Shown piece after piece: positions 1-8,469 of a DNA stretch of 64,000 nt. The notes under the pieces were generated by a model. The model was not told where the DNA came from. It saw nothing but the letters and a program-made list of their open reading frames with translations, and searched no databases. This DNA comes from JAGVPT01 sp964384415 (GTDB taxonomy: Bacteria; Bacteroidota; Ignavibacteria; UBA10030; UBA8401). The first letter of the stretch is position 1, and every line of letters starts with the position of its first letter. Location of the stretch: positions 21,253-85,252 of the forward strand of contig CAYLMV010000002.1 of the NCBI GenBank assembly GCA_964384415.1, in the 5' to 3' direction. The position numbers were made by a program, and so were the translations under genes.

Positions 1-1074
1 GCAGCTACCGATCAGGGCAACTTTCAATTCCTCCGGATAGTTGTTCTTCTTCACTGCCTCCGCAAATTTTGAAATCGGCCATGCAAGATCCGGAGTGAAC
101 GGCCCGTTGACGTGAGGCTCGAGCTGGCTCAAATTGATTTCAATGACGCGATCGTAAAACTTCTCAGGACGATCCAGGACTTCACGGTCGGGCACCAGGT
201 TCTCCGCGACCTTTTCGGCGAGGGCCGCAATTTCCGCGCGTTCAGTTGCCCGCAAATAGTCGGCCATCCGGGAATCAAACGGGAAGAGGGATGTTGTGGC
301 GCCAATCTCCGCTCCCATGTTACAGATCGTTCCCTTGCCTGTGCATGAGATCGATTTTGTTCCTTCACCAAAATATTCGATAATCGCGCCGGTTCCCCCT
401 TTTACCGTGAGAATGCCGGCCACCGTAAGGATCACATCTTTTGCGGAAGTCCACCCGTTCAACGCGCCGGTCAGCTTCACTCCGATGACGTCGGGAAATT
501 TCAGCTCCCAGGGCATCCCGGCCATTACATCGACCGCATCGGCGCCGCCGACGCCGATCGCGATCATTCCCAGTCCGCCGGCATTCGGCGTATGCGAATC
601 GGTTCCTATCATCATTCCGCCAGGAAAGGCATAGTTCTCCAGAACGACCTGATGGATAATGCCTGCGCCCGGCCTCCAGAAACCGATACCATATTTGTTT
701 GAAACGCTTGCAAGGAAGTCGTACACTTCTTTGTTGTCCTCGCTCGCGCGCAGCAAGTCCCCTTTTGCTCCGATCTGAGCCTGGATGAGATGGTCGCAAT
801 GTACCGTCGATGGAACTGCGACCCTCTTCCGGCCGGCTGACATGAATTGCAGGAGAGCCATTTGGGCAGTAGCATCCTGCATGGCAACCCTGTCCGGTGC
901 AAAATCGACGTACGACTTGCTTCGCTCCGCCGGTCTGGACGGTGATTCAAAATAATGGGCGTAGAGAATTTTTTCTGTGAGCGTAAGAGCGCGGCCGACG
1001 AGCTTTCTTGCATGCTGAGTTTTTGCCGGAAGAGCGGCGTAGACGTTTTTGATCATCTCAAGATCGAAAATCAT
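1..1074 (-). CDS. Aconitate hydratase, N-terminal 358 residues (runs off window)
   Basis: TCA-cycle aconitase that interconverts citrate and isocitrate with a [4Fe-4S] cluster. Translating the minus strand from the ATG at 1074 gives MIFDLEMIKNVYAALPAK and then an open frame to base 1. Recognisable aconitase stretches are VPSTVHCDHLIQA, MIGTDSHTPNAGGLGMIAIG and the last four residues IGSC. That Cys (residue 358) is the first expected cluster ligand, normally followed by TNS, so the gene is cut exactly inside the cluster motif. About half of a usual aconitase of roughly 750 residues is present; the swivel domain lies outside. Sequence style fits the mitochondrial/Bacteroidota type. It is divergent from clpS. 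The family call is firm; the choice among acn paralogues is not. Confidence 0.93.
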   Translation of the reverse strand, partial: MIFDLEMIKNVYAALPAKTQHARKLVGRALTLTEKILYAHYFESPSRPAERSKSYVDFAPDRVAMQDATAQMALLQFMSAGRKRVAVPSTVHCDHLIQAQIGAKGDLLRASEDNKEVYDFLASVSNKYGIGFWRPGAGIIHQVVLENYAFPGGMMIGTDSHTPNAGGLGMIAIGVGGADAVDVMAGMPWELKFPDVIGVKLTGALNGWTSAKDVILTVAGILTVKGGTGAIIEYFGEGTKSISCTGKGTICNMGAEIGATTSLFPFDSRMADYLRATERAEIAALAEKVAENLVPDREVLDRPEKFYDRVIEINLSQLEPHVNGPFTPDLAWPISKFAEAVKKNNYPEELKVALIGSC

Positions 1075-1219
1075 GGTGCGGCTTCCTTAACGAATGGGGT
1101 GAGTGGCAGTTTCCTTGAGTAAATATATGAATCCTGAGCCCTTTCTGCAAGAGACTGCCTTGCACGGCATCGGTTTTTTCGCTATTTTTTATGGTTTCTT
1201 GATCGGATGATGAAATACC

Positions 1220-1510
1220 ATGAGCGAGCAACCGCAGACCGAATCTGAAGTTCTGGATGACGTCCTCGACGAGACGAAGATCAAGGAGCCTACGCGGGCG
1301 ATCCTGTTCAACGACGAAGTGCATACCTTTGATGAGGTGATCAACCAACTCATCAAAGCACTGAAATGCAACCGCGCGAAAGCTGAAGCGCTCACATGGG
1401 AAGTCCACAACACCGGCAAGTCGTGCGTCTATACCGGCGCGTTGAGCCGTTGTCTCGAAATTACCCGTGTGCTGGAGGAGATAGAACTAATGACTCAGAT
1501 TGAAGTGTAA
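1220..1510 (+). CDS. clpS: ATP-dependent Clp protease adaptor ClpS
   Basis: Small adaptor (96 aa) that delivers N-degron substrates to ClpAP/ClpCP. The core shows the ClpS fold signature FNDEVHTFDEVINQL, then AEALTWEVHNTGKS and the closing CLEITRVLEEI helix. It has an acidic disordered N-terminal tail of about 28 residues, as usual for the family, whose members are about 100 aa. The gene ends 15 bp before the next start, so the two may be co-transcribed. No strong Shine-Dalgarno precedes the ATG, which makes the exact start slightly uncertain. Confidence 0.93.
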   Translation: MSEQPQTESEVLDDVLDETKIKEPTRAILFNDEVHTFDEVINQLIKALKCNRAKAEALTWEVHNTGKSCVYTGALSRCLEITRVLEEIELMTQIEV

Positions 1511-1525
1511 CTATAGGAGGAATCA

Positions 1526-2719
1526 ATGAGGCGAGCGATCATCGGTGTATTGGTTTCGATCATGTATGTTTCGGGCGTTGCAGCGGCAAGTGAGCTCATC
1601 CATTTTCGCGACACGACAACGTCGTGGGATGATGTAAAGTCCATAGCCGCGAAGGAACAAAAACTTATCATCATCGATGCTTACACGGATTGGTGCAGTT
1701 GGTGCAAGGTGATGGACCGCGAGACCTTCACCGATCCGGTTGTCATAAACTTCATGAACGACAAATTCATACCGGTGCGTTATGAAATGGAGACCGGCTT
1801 CGGCGCCAAAATGTCCGCGAAATACAGGGTTAATGGGTTTCCAACGTACCTGATCTTCACACCGGACGGAAAACTGGTGTATCGCATTCTTGGGTATATG
1901 AAGTCCAAGGACTTCCTTGAAAAACTTGCCGAGGCGCTCGATCCTTCGAAACAAGACCACCTGGCCGGGATCTCAGCTTCACTTGATCCGGGGTTTCCGG
2001 AATTCTATAAACAATCATTTTTGAAAAAGGAAGTTCGTCAGCGGCCCGATAGCTCGACGGTCGTGTCATTCTTGGAGGGAAAGAAAGACCTCTCCGGTGA
2101 AGTTGCATGGTCGGTGATGTTCCGATTCAGCTCAATGCTGACGGCGCCGTACAAGGAGTTTATCTTCAAGAACTACGACAAACTCAAGGGCCTATACGGC
2201 GCGAACGATCTGGAGAGCACGGCAGGCTCCTTCATTGCGTCAGATCTCAACGATGCAATCAAAGCGAGTAGCGAGCCGATGCTCGAAAACGTCATGGCAT
2301 CCTCAGAAAAATACATCAGTGAACCCGCCGCCGAGATGCGGTTCAACTACAAACTCAGGTTCTACCGGGGCACCCAGCGTTGGAACGCATTCGCTGACCT
2401 CATCGACAGCGCCATGAGATCTAACGACAAGCCGGATCCGAACGTGATCAACAGTTACAGCTGGACGATATACGAAAAGTGCGCGGACAAAGGGATTGTG
2501 GCGCGAGCGACGGCTTGGATGAGCGATGCGGTGGCCCAAAGCCCCAGTTACATGCTGCTCGATACGTATGCTGCACTCCTCTATAAAAGCGGAGATTTGA
2601 AGAAGGCGAAACAGTTTGCCGAGACCGCCATTGAAGCGGGAAAGAAGGAGAAGCAAGATTTCAAAGAAACCCAGGAACTCCTCGACAAGATCAATACCTC
2701 AATTGAAAAAAAGCTGTAG
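1526..2719 (+). CDS. Secreted thioredoxin-fold protein with C-terminal helical/TPR region
   Basis: 397-aa exported protein. An N-terminal signal peptide (about residues 1-20, ending GVAAAS) is followed by a thioredoxin-like domain (about 25-140). That domain has the redox motif WCSWC (Cys57, Cys60) and the cis-proline motif GFPTYL near residue 106, so a periplasmic thiol-disulfide role is likely. Residues about 150-397 are helical and resemble TPR repeats, for example the closing KSGDLKKAKQFAETAIEAG. A good GGAGG ribosome site lies just before the ATG. Homologues are common in Bacteroidota as 'thioredoxin family protein'. Substrate unknown. alaS starts only 6 bp downstream. Confidence 0.85.
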   Translation: MRRAIIGVLVSIMYVSGVAAASELIHFRDTTTSWDDVKSIAAKEQKLIIIDAYTDWCSWCKVMDRETFTDPVVINFMNDKFIPVRYEMETGFGAKMSAKYRVNGFPTYLIFTPDGKLVYRILGYMKSKDFLEKLAEALDPSKQDHLAGISASLDPGFPEFYKQSFLKKEVRQRPDSSTVVSFLEGKKDLSGEVAWSVMFRFSSMLTAPYKEFIFKNYDKLKGLYGANDLESTAGSFIASDLNDAIKASSEPMLENVMASSEKYISEPAAEMRFNYKLRFYRGTQRWNAFADLIDSAMRSNDKPDPNVINSYSWTIYEKCADKGIVARATAWMSDAVAQSPSYMLLDTYAALLYKSGDLKKAKQFAETAIEAGKKEKQDFKETQELLDKINTSIEKKL

Positions 2720-2725
2720 CCGTTG

Positions 2726-5410
2726 ATGACATCACGGGAAATCCGACAATCGTTCCTCGATTTTTTCGCCTCCAGGCAGCATCGCATCATTGCGAGCGCT
2801 CCCGTCATACCGCACGGCGACCCTACGCTCCTCTTCACGAACGCCGGGATGAATCAATTCAAAGAAGTCTTCCTCGGAACCGGCAAGAGGGATTATACCC
2901 GAGTCGCTGACACACAAAAATGTATCCGCGTCAGCGGAAAGCACAACGACCTCGAAGAAGTAGGACGCGACACCTACCACCATACTTTTTTCGAGATGCT
3001 GGGCAACTGGTCCTTCGGCGATTATTATAAGAAGGANNNNNNNNNNNNNNNNNNNNNNNNNNNNNNNNNNNNNNNNNNNNNNNNNNNNNNNNNNNNNNNN
3101 NNNNNNNNNNNNNNNNNNNNNNNNNNNNNNNNNNNNACGGCTGACGGCAACGCCACCGCATCGCTCGTGAACGCGGGTACTCCGCAAGTGATTGAGATCT
3201 GGAATCTTGTCTTCATCCAGAACAATCGCAAGGCGAACGGTGAGCTCGAAGACCTTCCGATGAAGCATGTCGACACCGGCATGGGGTTCGAGCGAGTCTG
3301 TGCCGTGATGGAAGCGATGAAGAGTAATTTCAAACGCCCTTCCTCCAACTACGATTCTGATGTCTTCACACCGCTCATCAAGAAGATTTCCGAGATTTCG
3401 GGAATACCATACGGCTCGGAAACCGAGTCCGACATTGCCATGAGAGTGATCTCCGACCATATCCGGGCTTTGACCTTTGCCATCGCCGACGGCGCCATTC
3501 CGTCCAACGAAGGGCGCGGATACGTTTTGAGAAGAATTCTCCGGCGCGCGGCACGCTTTGGAAGAAACCTGGGACTGCACGAGCCGTTTCTTTACAAGCT
3601 GGTCGATACGCTTGTCGCGACCATGGCTCACGTCTTTCCGGAAATCAAAGAGCATCAGCAGCACGTCGAACGGGTCATCAAAGGAGAAGAAGAGGGATTC
3701 AACCAGACGCTTGACCGGGGGTTGGAGATCTTTGAGGAGGCGGTGAAAAGAGCTCTTAGTTCTAAGTCAAATGTCATAAGTGGCGAGGACGCGTTCAAAC
3801 TATATGACACCTTTGGATTTCCATTGGATTTGACTCAACTGCTTTGTTCTGAACGAGGCATAAGTGTCGACACTGAGACTTTTGCCCGGTTAATGGAGGA
3901 ACAGAGAGATCGATCTAGGGAATCCGGCAAGACTACCGGAGTCCCTTCCGTCCTGAAATTCATGCAAAAGGACAACACTATCGATTCTTCGGAGTTTTTG
4001 GGTTATGATCTATTGGAAGCAGGGGCGATTATTAAGAGTTTAGCCGAGGGATTTGTCGTACTCGACCGGACCCCTTTTTACGGTGAATCGGGGGGACAAG
4101 TCGGTGACACGGGAGAACTTCGATATCAGGACCGAATCCTCCATGTCCTCGATACGCAGCGTGATGGAAAAATAATCGGTCACCGGGTTGCCGAACAAGT
4201 TGGAGATGCTTTCGCGCAAATGGTCACGGCTGTTGTCAACAAACCCCGGCGCCTCTCGATCATGCGCAATCACACCGCGACGCATTTGGTCCATGCGGCA
4301 ATGCGCAAGGTGTTGGGGACGCATGTGCATCAGGCAGGCTCGCTCGTGGCTCCGAACTACCTGCGATTTGACTTCGCTCATTTTGCCAAAGTCAGCGAAG
4401 CGGAACTCGCGGAAATCGAGAACATCGTCAACGAGAAAATCATCGAGAACATTCATCTCCAGCATCACCGGAACATCCCATTCGAACAAGCGCAGAAGAT
4501 GGGGGCGTTGATGTTTTTCGGCGACAAATATGGCGACAAAGTGAATGTGGTTCAGTTCGGCGATTTCAGCAAAGAGTTCTGCGGCGGCACTCATATCAAT
4601 AGCACCGGCGAGATCGGATTTTTCAAAATCCGTTCGGAGTCGAGCAGTGCAAGCGGAGTGAGACGCATCGAGGCAATCACCTCTGATTATGCCGTTGAGT
4701 ACCTCAAGCTCCAGAACTCGACATACAAAGAACGGATCGAGCATGGGTACGAGCTCATCGACGAAATTCAGTCGCTCCAGAAAGAGATTGTGAAGCTTAG
4801 CGGCGGTTCTTCTCCCCTCTCCAAAGAAGAGACGATGAATCTGGATATAGACCTGCGCAAACTGGAGCAAATACCGGACTTGCCGGCGGCGGCCGCTACG
4901 GAAAAGCTCTCCCTGGAATTCGAAGCGCTTCATCAGCGATTCCACGCTTTGGAAGATTACCTTATGATGCTTGCGGAAAAAAAGAAAGCGTTTGAAAAGG
5001 AAGAGGCAAAATATACCTTGAAATCGGCCGCATCCGACATCGATGCGCTCGTTCTTCAGGGAGTCGCTCTCAATGGTTTCAAAATCGTCGCCTCGAAAGT
5101 GAACGCTGGGGACATGGAATCGTTGAAATCGATCGGCGATACGCTCCGGTCAAAGATCGGGAGCGGTGTCGGAGTGCTCGCTTCGGTGATCGACGACAAA
5201 GTTGCCTTGGTCTGTATCGTGAGCGACGACCTGATCAAGACAAAGAATATCCAGGCAGGAAAAATTGTCGGCGCGCTCGCAAAAATAGTGGGGGGCGGCG
5301 GAGGCGGCAAGCCTCATCTCGCCACGGCCGGCGGCAAGGATGTCTCGAAACTCGACGATGCTCTGAGGAGCGTGGAGGGAGTTGTAAAGGAAATGATGGG
5401 GAAAGTGTAA
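2726..5410 (+). CDS. alaS: Alanyl-tRNA synthetase (interrupted by a 100-N gap)
   Basis: Charges tRNA-Ala and edits mischarged Ser/Gly. The N-terminus (SREIRQSFLDFFASRQHRII, then DPTLLFTNAGMNQFKEVFLG) is the class II catalytic core. The editing-site motif NHTATHLVH lies near 4270, the zinc motif CGGTH near 4580, and the glycine-rich C-Ala end (GGGGGGKPHLATAGGKD) near 5290. A TTG at 2723 directly precedes the ATG at 2726; I chose the ATG. The gap at 3037-3136 sits in the catalytic domain. The frame happens to read through 100 N, but the GDTGPCGPC block expected here is missing, so more sequence is absent than the placeholder suggests. Confidence 0.96.
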   Translation: MTSREIRQSFLDFFASRQHRIIASAPVIPHGDPTLLFTNAGMNQFKEVFLGTGKRDYTRVADTQKCIRVSGKHNDLEEVGRDTYHHTFFEMLGNWSFGDYYKKXXXXXXXXXXXXXXXXXXXXXXXXXXXXXXXXXXTADGNATASLVNAGTPQVIEIWNLVFIQNNRKANGELEDLPMKHVDTGMGFERVCAVMEAMKSNFKRPSSNYDSDVFTPLIKKISEISGIPYGSETESDIAMRVISDHIRALTFAIADGAIPSNEGRGYVLRRILRRAARFGRNLGLHEPFLYKLVDTLVATMAHVFPEIKEHQQHVERVIKGEEEGFNQTLDRGLEIFEEAVKRALSSKSNVISGEDAFKLYDTFGFPLDLTQLLCSERGISVDTETFARLMEEQRDRSRESGKTTGVPSVLKFMQKDNTIDSSEFLGYDLLEAGAIIKSLAEGFVVLDRTPFYGESGGQVGDTGELRYQDRILHVLDTQRDGKIIGHRVAEQVGDAFAQMVTAVVNKPRRLSIMRNHTATHLVHAAMRKVLGTHVHQAGSLVAPNYLRFDFAHFAKVSEAELAEIENIVNEKIIENIHLQHHRNIPFEQAQKMGALMFFGDKYGDKVNVVQFGDFSKEFCGGTHINSTGEIGFFKIRSESSSASGVRRIEAITSDYAVEYLKLQNSTYKERIEHGYELIDEIQSLQKEIVKLSGGSSPLSKEETMNLDIDLRKLEQIPDLPAAAATEKLSLEFEALHQRFHALEDYLMMLAEKKKAFEKEEAKYTLKSAASDIDALVLQGVALNGFKIVASKVNAGDMESLKSIGDTLRSKIGSGVGVLASVIDDKVALVCIVSDDLIKTKNIQAGKIVGALAKIVGGGGGGKPHLATAGGKDVSKLDDALRSVEGVVKEMMGKV
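3037..3136. other. Assembly gap, 100 N, inside alaS
   Basis: A run of exactly 100 N, the usual scaffold placeholder for a gap of unknown length. Compared with other alanyl-tRNA synthetases, roughly 85 residues are missing between FGDYYKK and the TADGNATASLV segment, against the 33 codons available. The true gap is probably nearer 250 bp. This is inferred from family length, not measured. Confidence 0.97.
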
Positions 5411-5447
5411 AAGTAAAAGTGTAAAGTTAAAAGTGACAAATTAAGAG
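5407..5447. repeat. Degenerate AAAGT-type simple-repeat string
   Basis: The alaS-pcrB spacer carries GTGTAAAAGTAAAAGTGTAA and a similar continuation, an imperfect tandem of (G)TAAAAGT units. A related string appears at 22512-22562. No gene is seen here. Confidence 0.6.
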
Positions 5448-5505
5448 CGGTTTGACTGAAGTAGAAGTTGACCTTCTTTTATCCGAATAAACAGAACACT
5501 CAGCA

Positions 5506-6249
5506 ATGTCCATCTATCAGAATCTGCTCTCGGCTGCGGCGAATAAAGGCGCGGCATACCTTGTTCTTGTCGACCCGGACAAAATTGACCGGGGCAACTT
5601 TCCAAACTTTGTCGAACAGGCAACCGCGGCCGGCGTCGATGGGTTTCTCGTCGGCGGCAGCCTTGTCCTTGCCGATTCTTTTGAAGAGTCGATCAAGATT
5701 CTCAAACACCATACGAACGTGCCGGTGGTGATCTTTCCAGGGAGCGTCCAACAGATTTCTAAGGAAGCCGATGCAATCTTGTATTTGTCGCTGCTGAGCG
5801 GACGGAATGCCGAACACATCATCGGAAGCCAGGTAACGGCTGCTCCGATCATCAAGAAGATGAACCTGGAAGCGATCTCGACTGCCTATATGCTCGTCGA
5901 GTCGGGCAGGACGACATCGGCTGAATTCATGAGCAACACGAAACCGCTCCCCCGAAATAAACCCGACATCGCCGTCGCGCATGCGATTGCAGCGGAGTAT
6001 ATCGGATTCAAATTCCTCTATTTAGAAGCGGGCAGCGGCGCCGAACATTCGGTCCCGGAAGACATGATCAGCGCCGTTGCGAAATACTCCTCTGTTCCGC
6101 TGATCGTCGGCGGAGGCATTACGACGGCGGAGGATGCGCACAAAAAGGTACAAGCGGGGGCAAAATTTGTCGTCACCGGGAACGTTCTGGAAAAGAGCGG
6201 CTCGAAAGATCTCATCAAAGAATTCGCGTCGGCGATCCACGTTCGATAA
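5506..6249 (+). CDS. pcrB: Geranylgeranylglyceryl-phosphate synthase family protein (PcrB/GGGPS)
   Basis: TIM-barrel prenyltransferase of 247 aa that joins a polyprenyl diphosphate to glycerol-1-phosphate, giving an archaeal-type ether lipid precursor. Family landmarks are LVDPDK (residues 21-26), GGSLV, FPGS, the YLEAGSGA segment, and the phosphate-binding GGGITT...GNVLE end. FCB-group bacteria carry group II GGGPS, which this resembles; the Bacillus PcrB relatives use heptaprenyl diphosphate. The actual prenyl substrate cannot be read from sequence. It lies 34 bp upstream of gmhA. No clear ribosome site is visible before the ATG. Confidence 0.9.
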   Translation: MSIYQNLLSAAANKGAAYLVLVDPDKIDRGNFPNFVEQATAAGVDGFLVGGSLVLADSFEESIKILKHHTNVPVVIFPGSVQQISKEADAILYLSLLSGRNAEHIIGSQVTAAPIIKKMNLEAISTAYMLVESGRTTSAEFMSNTKPLPRNKPDIAVAHAIAAEYIGFKFLYLEAGSGAEHSVPEDMISAVAKYSSVPLIVGGGITTAEDAHKKVQAGAKFVVTGNVLEKSGSKDLIKEFASAIHVR

Positions 6250-6284
6250 TCGTATCTGAGCCGAATTACAAGGAAAGAACACGC

Positions 6285-6890
6285 ATGGCACATCTTCCAC
6301 TCACGCTCGTCTACCGTCAGCGCTTCATCCAGGATTCGTTGAAAGCGAGCGCTGAATTGAAATTGAAGATCGCTGAACAGTGCAGCGCGGACATTTCGAA
6401 AGCCATCGACATGCTCGTCAATGCATTCAACCATAAGAAGAAGATTCTCTTATGCGGAAACGGCGGAAGCGCCGCGGATGCCCAGCACCTTGCGACCGAA
6501 TTTGTCGTAAGACTCTCCCCGAACATCAAACGCCCGGGACTGCCGGCGATCGCCCTGACGACAGATTCGTCAACGCTCACAGCCGGCTCCAATGATTTTG
6601 GATACAACGCCGTATTCGCGCGGTCCGTCGAGGCGCTCGGCAACGAGGGAGACGTCCTCATCGGAATCAGCACAAGCGGCAATTCGGAAAGCGTGAACAA
6701 CGCCTTCATGAAAGCGAAGGAGATGAAGATGGCGACAATGGCCTTGCTCGGAAGGGACGGCGGCAAAGCAAAGAGCCTGGCCGACCTTGCGATCGTCGTC
6801 CCATCGGACGACACCCAGCGGATTCAGGAAGGACACATCACCATCGGCCACATTATTTTTCAGGAAGTTGAACAAGAGATCTTCGGCTGA
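6285..6890 (+). CDS. gmhA: Phosphoheptose (sedoheptulose-7-phosphate) isomerase
   Basis: 201-aa SIS-domain enzyme converting sedoheptulose 7-phosphate to D-glycero-D-manno-heptose 7-phosphate, the first step towards LPS inner-core heptose. GNGGSAADAQHLATEFV carries the sugar-phosphate loop and the expected zinc-site His and Glu. ISTSGNSESV is the second phosphate-binding loop, and QEGHITIGHIIFQ supplies the C-terminal Gln/His ligands. Length matches the family (about 190-200 aa). An AAGGAAAG ribosome site precedes the ATG. The finding implies a heptose-containing outer membrane or glycoprotein glycans. Confidence 0.93.
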   Translation: MAHLPLTLVYRQRFIQDSLKASAELKLKIAEQCSADISKAIDMLVNAFNHKKKILLCGNGGSAADAQHLATEFVVRLSPNIKRPGLPAIALTTDSSTLTAGSNDFGYNAVFARSVEALGNEGDVLIGISTSGNSESVNNAFMKAKEMKMATMALLGRDGGKAKSLADLAIVVPSDDTQRIQEGHITIGHIIFQEVEQEIFG

Positions 6891-6945
6891 GGATTTAGCG
6901 CATCGACGAGCCGGTGAAGTTAGCCACTAACAGAGAAGGACGGCA

Positions 6946-7296
6946 ATGAAAGGTATTCCGGGTTTGGGAGGAAATATGCAGGGGATGCTGAAGCAAGTTC
7001 AGCAGATGCAGGAGAAGATGGCGAAGGTGCAGGAGGAGCTGGAACAGAAGACCGTCGTCGCCGAATCGGGAGGCGGGATGGTAAAGGTGACCGCAAACGG
7101 CAGACAGCAAATCCAGAAGATCACCCTTGAGAAAGAAGTCATCAACCCGCAGGAAAGCGAAATGCTGGAGGACCTTATTGTCGCAGCCGTCAACAAAGCG
7201 CTCGAGGACTCGAACAAGCTTGCGCAATCCGAAATGGCAAAAGTAACCAGCGGCATTCTGCCGAACATCCCAGGACTCAATCTACCCGGCTTCTGA
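6946..7296 (+). CDS. YbaB/EbfC family nucleoid-associated protein
   Basis: Small DNA-binding protein (116 aa) of the YbaB/EbfC family, which forms dimers that bind duplex DNA. A Met/Gln/Glu-rich N-terminal helix (KQVQQMQEKMAKVQEELEQK) leads into the strand/helix core VAESGGGMVKVTANGRQQI...ITLEKEV. An AAGGA site precedes the ATG. Its TGA overlaps the recR ATG (TGATG), the classic ybaB-recR arrangement, indicating translational coupling. Confidence 0.93.
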   Translation: MKGIPGLGGNMQGMLKQVQQMQEKMAKVQEELEQKTVVAESGGGMVKVTANGRQQIQKITLEKEVINPQESEMLEDLIVAAVNKALEDSNKLAQSEMAKVTSGILPNIPGLNLPGF

Positions 7297-7892
7297 TGCG
7301 CTACACATCCGAATCTGTCGAACAACTCGTCGAAGAGTTTGCCCAGCTTCCCGGCATCGGGAAAAAGACCGCGCAAAGACTTGCCCTCTATGTCCTGAAG
7401 CTTCCCCGGGAAAAAGTTGCCGGTTTTGCTCAGGCGCTGGTGAATATCAAGGACCGGGTCCGCTATTGCTCCATCTGCAGCAACATTACCGAGAGCGATC
7501 CGTGTATCATCTGTGCGAGTCCGAAACGGAATAGACGCGTCATCTGTGTCGTCGAGGAGCCCAACGACGTCATGGCTCTCGAAAAAACGAATGAGTTCAA
7601 CGGCCTGTATCATGTACTCGGCGGCGCCCTCTCTCCCCTCGACAATATCGGTCCGGAGGATTTGAAGGTGAAGGAGCTGCTTTCCCGGATTACTGACGAG
7701 ATCGAAGAAATCATTCTCGCCATGAACCCGAACGTCGAAGGTGAAACGACGACGATCTATCTTTCCAGGCTTCTGAAACCTCTCAAAGTGAACGTCACCC
7801 GGATTGCCAGGGGCTTGCCGATTGGCGGCGACCTGGAATTTGCCGACGAGGCGACCTTGTCTCGCGCACTGGAAGGTCGAATTGCGATCTAG
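7296..7892 (+). CDS. recR: Recombination mediator RecR
   Basis: 198-aa RecR of the RecFOR pathway, which loads RecA at gaps. Visible in order: helix-hairpin-helix LPGIGKKTAQRLA, the four-cysteine zinc finger CSICSNITESDPCIICASP, the Toprim motif ICVVEEPNDVMAL, and the C-terminal LPIGGDLEFADEATLSRAL. Full length. The start ATG overlaps the ybaB stop. The 3' end overlaps the proposed TTG start of the next lipoprotein gene by 11 bp, so all these genes are probably translated from one mRNA. Confidence 0.96.
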   Translation: MRYTSESVEQLVEEFAQLPGIGKKTAQRLALYVLKLPREKVAGFAQALVNIKDRVRYCSICSNITESDPCIICASPKRNRRVICVVEEPNDVMALEKTNEFNGLYHVLGGALSPLDNIGPEDLKVKELLSRITDEIEEIILAMNPNVEGETTTIYLSRLLKPLKVNVTRIARGLPIGGDLEFADEATLSRALEGRIAI

Positions 7893-8469
7893 GAATTCAG
7901 CATTATTGTGTGTCGCTCTGGCGCTGATCTTCGGCGCATGCGGATTGTTAAAGACTCGGGATCCCGAATCACCGGATACGGGAAACGCCGCAAATCCTCC
8001 GGCATTCTCGCCGGAGACTGTCGTCACGAACCTCACTTCATCCTTCGAGAACAAGAACGTCAGCGACTACGCTAAGGTATTCGCAGACACATCCTCGGCT
8101 GGGAGGCAGTACGTATTCATCCCAACCCAAAAAGCGACCGCTACCTATGCCGGATTCTTCTCCCACTGGGGGGTTGATGCTGAAACGAATTATTTTCGAA
8201 AGGCGGTATCGAGCGTCAGTGCGGCATTCGCGCCGGCCGTCAGTTTTACTCAGCCGGTTTCCACCCAGTATCACTCGGATTCTTCGCTCTATGAGGCCAA
8301 CTACACAGTGTTTCTTGCTCCGAACACCTATGTGGGTCACGCACGCCTGTATATGATTCCGAATAAAAACACCGGCATTTGGTCGATTTATCGCTGGGAG
8401 GATTTTCCGTCTACTCAGAATCCCGACACGTCCAGCTGGAGTGATCTGAAGGGGCAATTCAGTCAATGA
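7882..8469 (+). CDS. Small lipoprotein of unknown function (TTG start)
   Basis: 195-aa predicted lipoprotein. I place the start at TTG 7882 because it gives a clean signal MRSRNSALLCVALALIFGAC with a lipobox (FGAC) and has GGAAGG five bases upstream. A longer frame beginning at 7804 would read mostly through recR and bury the signal peptide. The mature part is a mixed alpha/beta domain of about 130 residues (SYAKVFAD-like, WSIYRWEDF near the end) reminiscent of NTF2/SnoaL-like folds, but I do not recognise a family. Its stop overlaps the next ATG (ATGA). The next gene encodes a similar-sized lipoprotein and may be a diverged paralogue. Confidence 0.7.
   Translation: MRSRNSALLCVALALIFGACGLLKTRDPESPDTGNAANPPAFSPETVVTNLTSSFENKNVSDYAKVFADTSSAGRQYVFIPTQKATATYAGFFSHWGVDAETNYFRKAVSSVSAAFAPAVSFTQPVSTQYHSDSSLYEANYTVFLAPNTYVGHARLYMIPNKNTGIWSIYRWEDFPSTQNPDTSSWSDLKGQFSQ

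Noticed and set aside
365..799. 144-aa minus-strand frame
   Set aside because: It lies inside the aconitase gene in another frame with arginine-rich composition and no family likeness.
7804..7881. Extension of the lipoprotein frame upstream to 7804
   Set aside because: It lies within recR in another frame, gives an N-terminus with no signal peptide at its start, and an upstream ribosome site favours TTG 7882.
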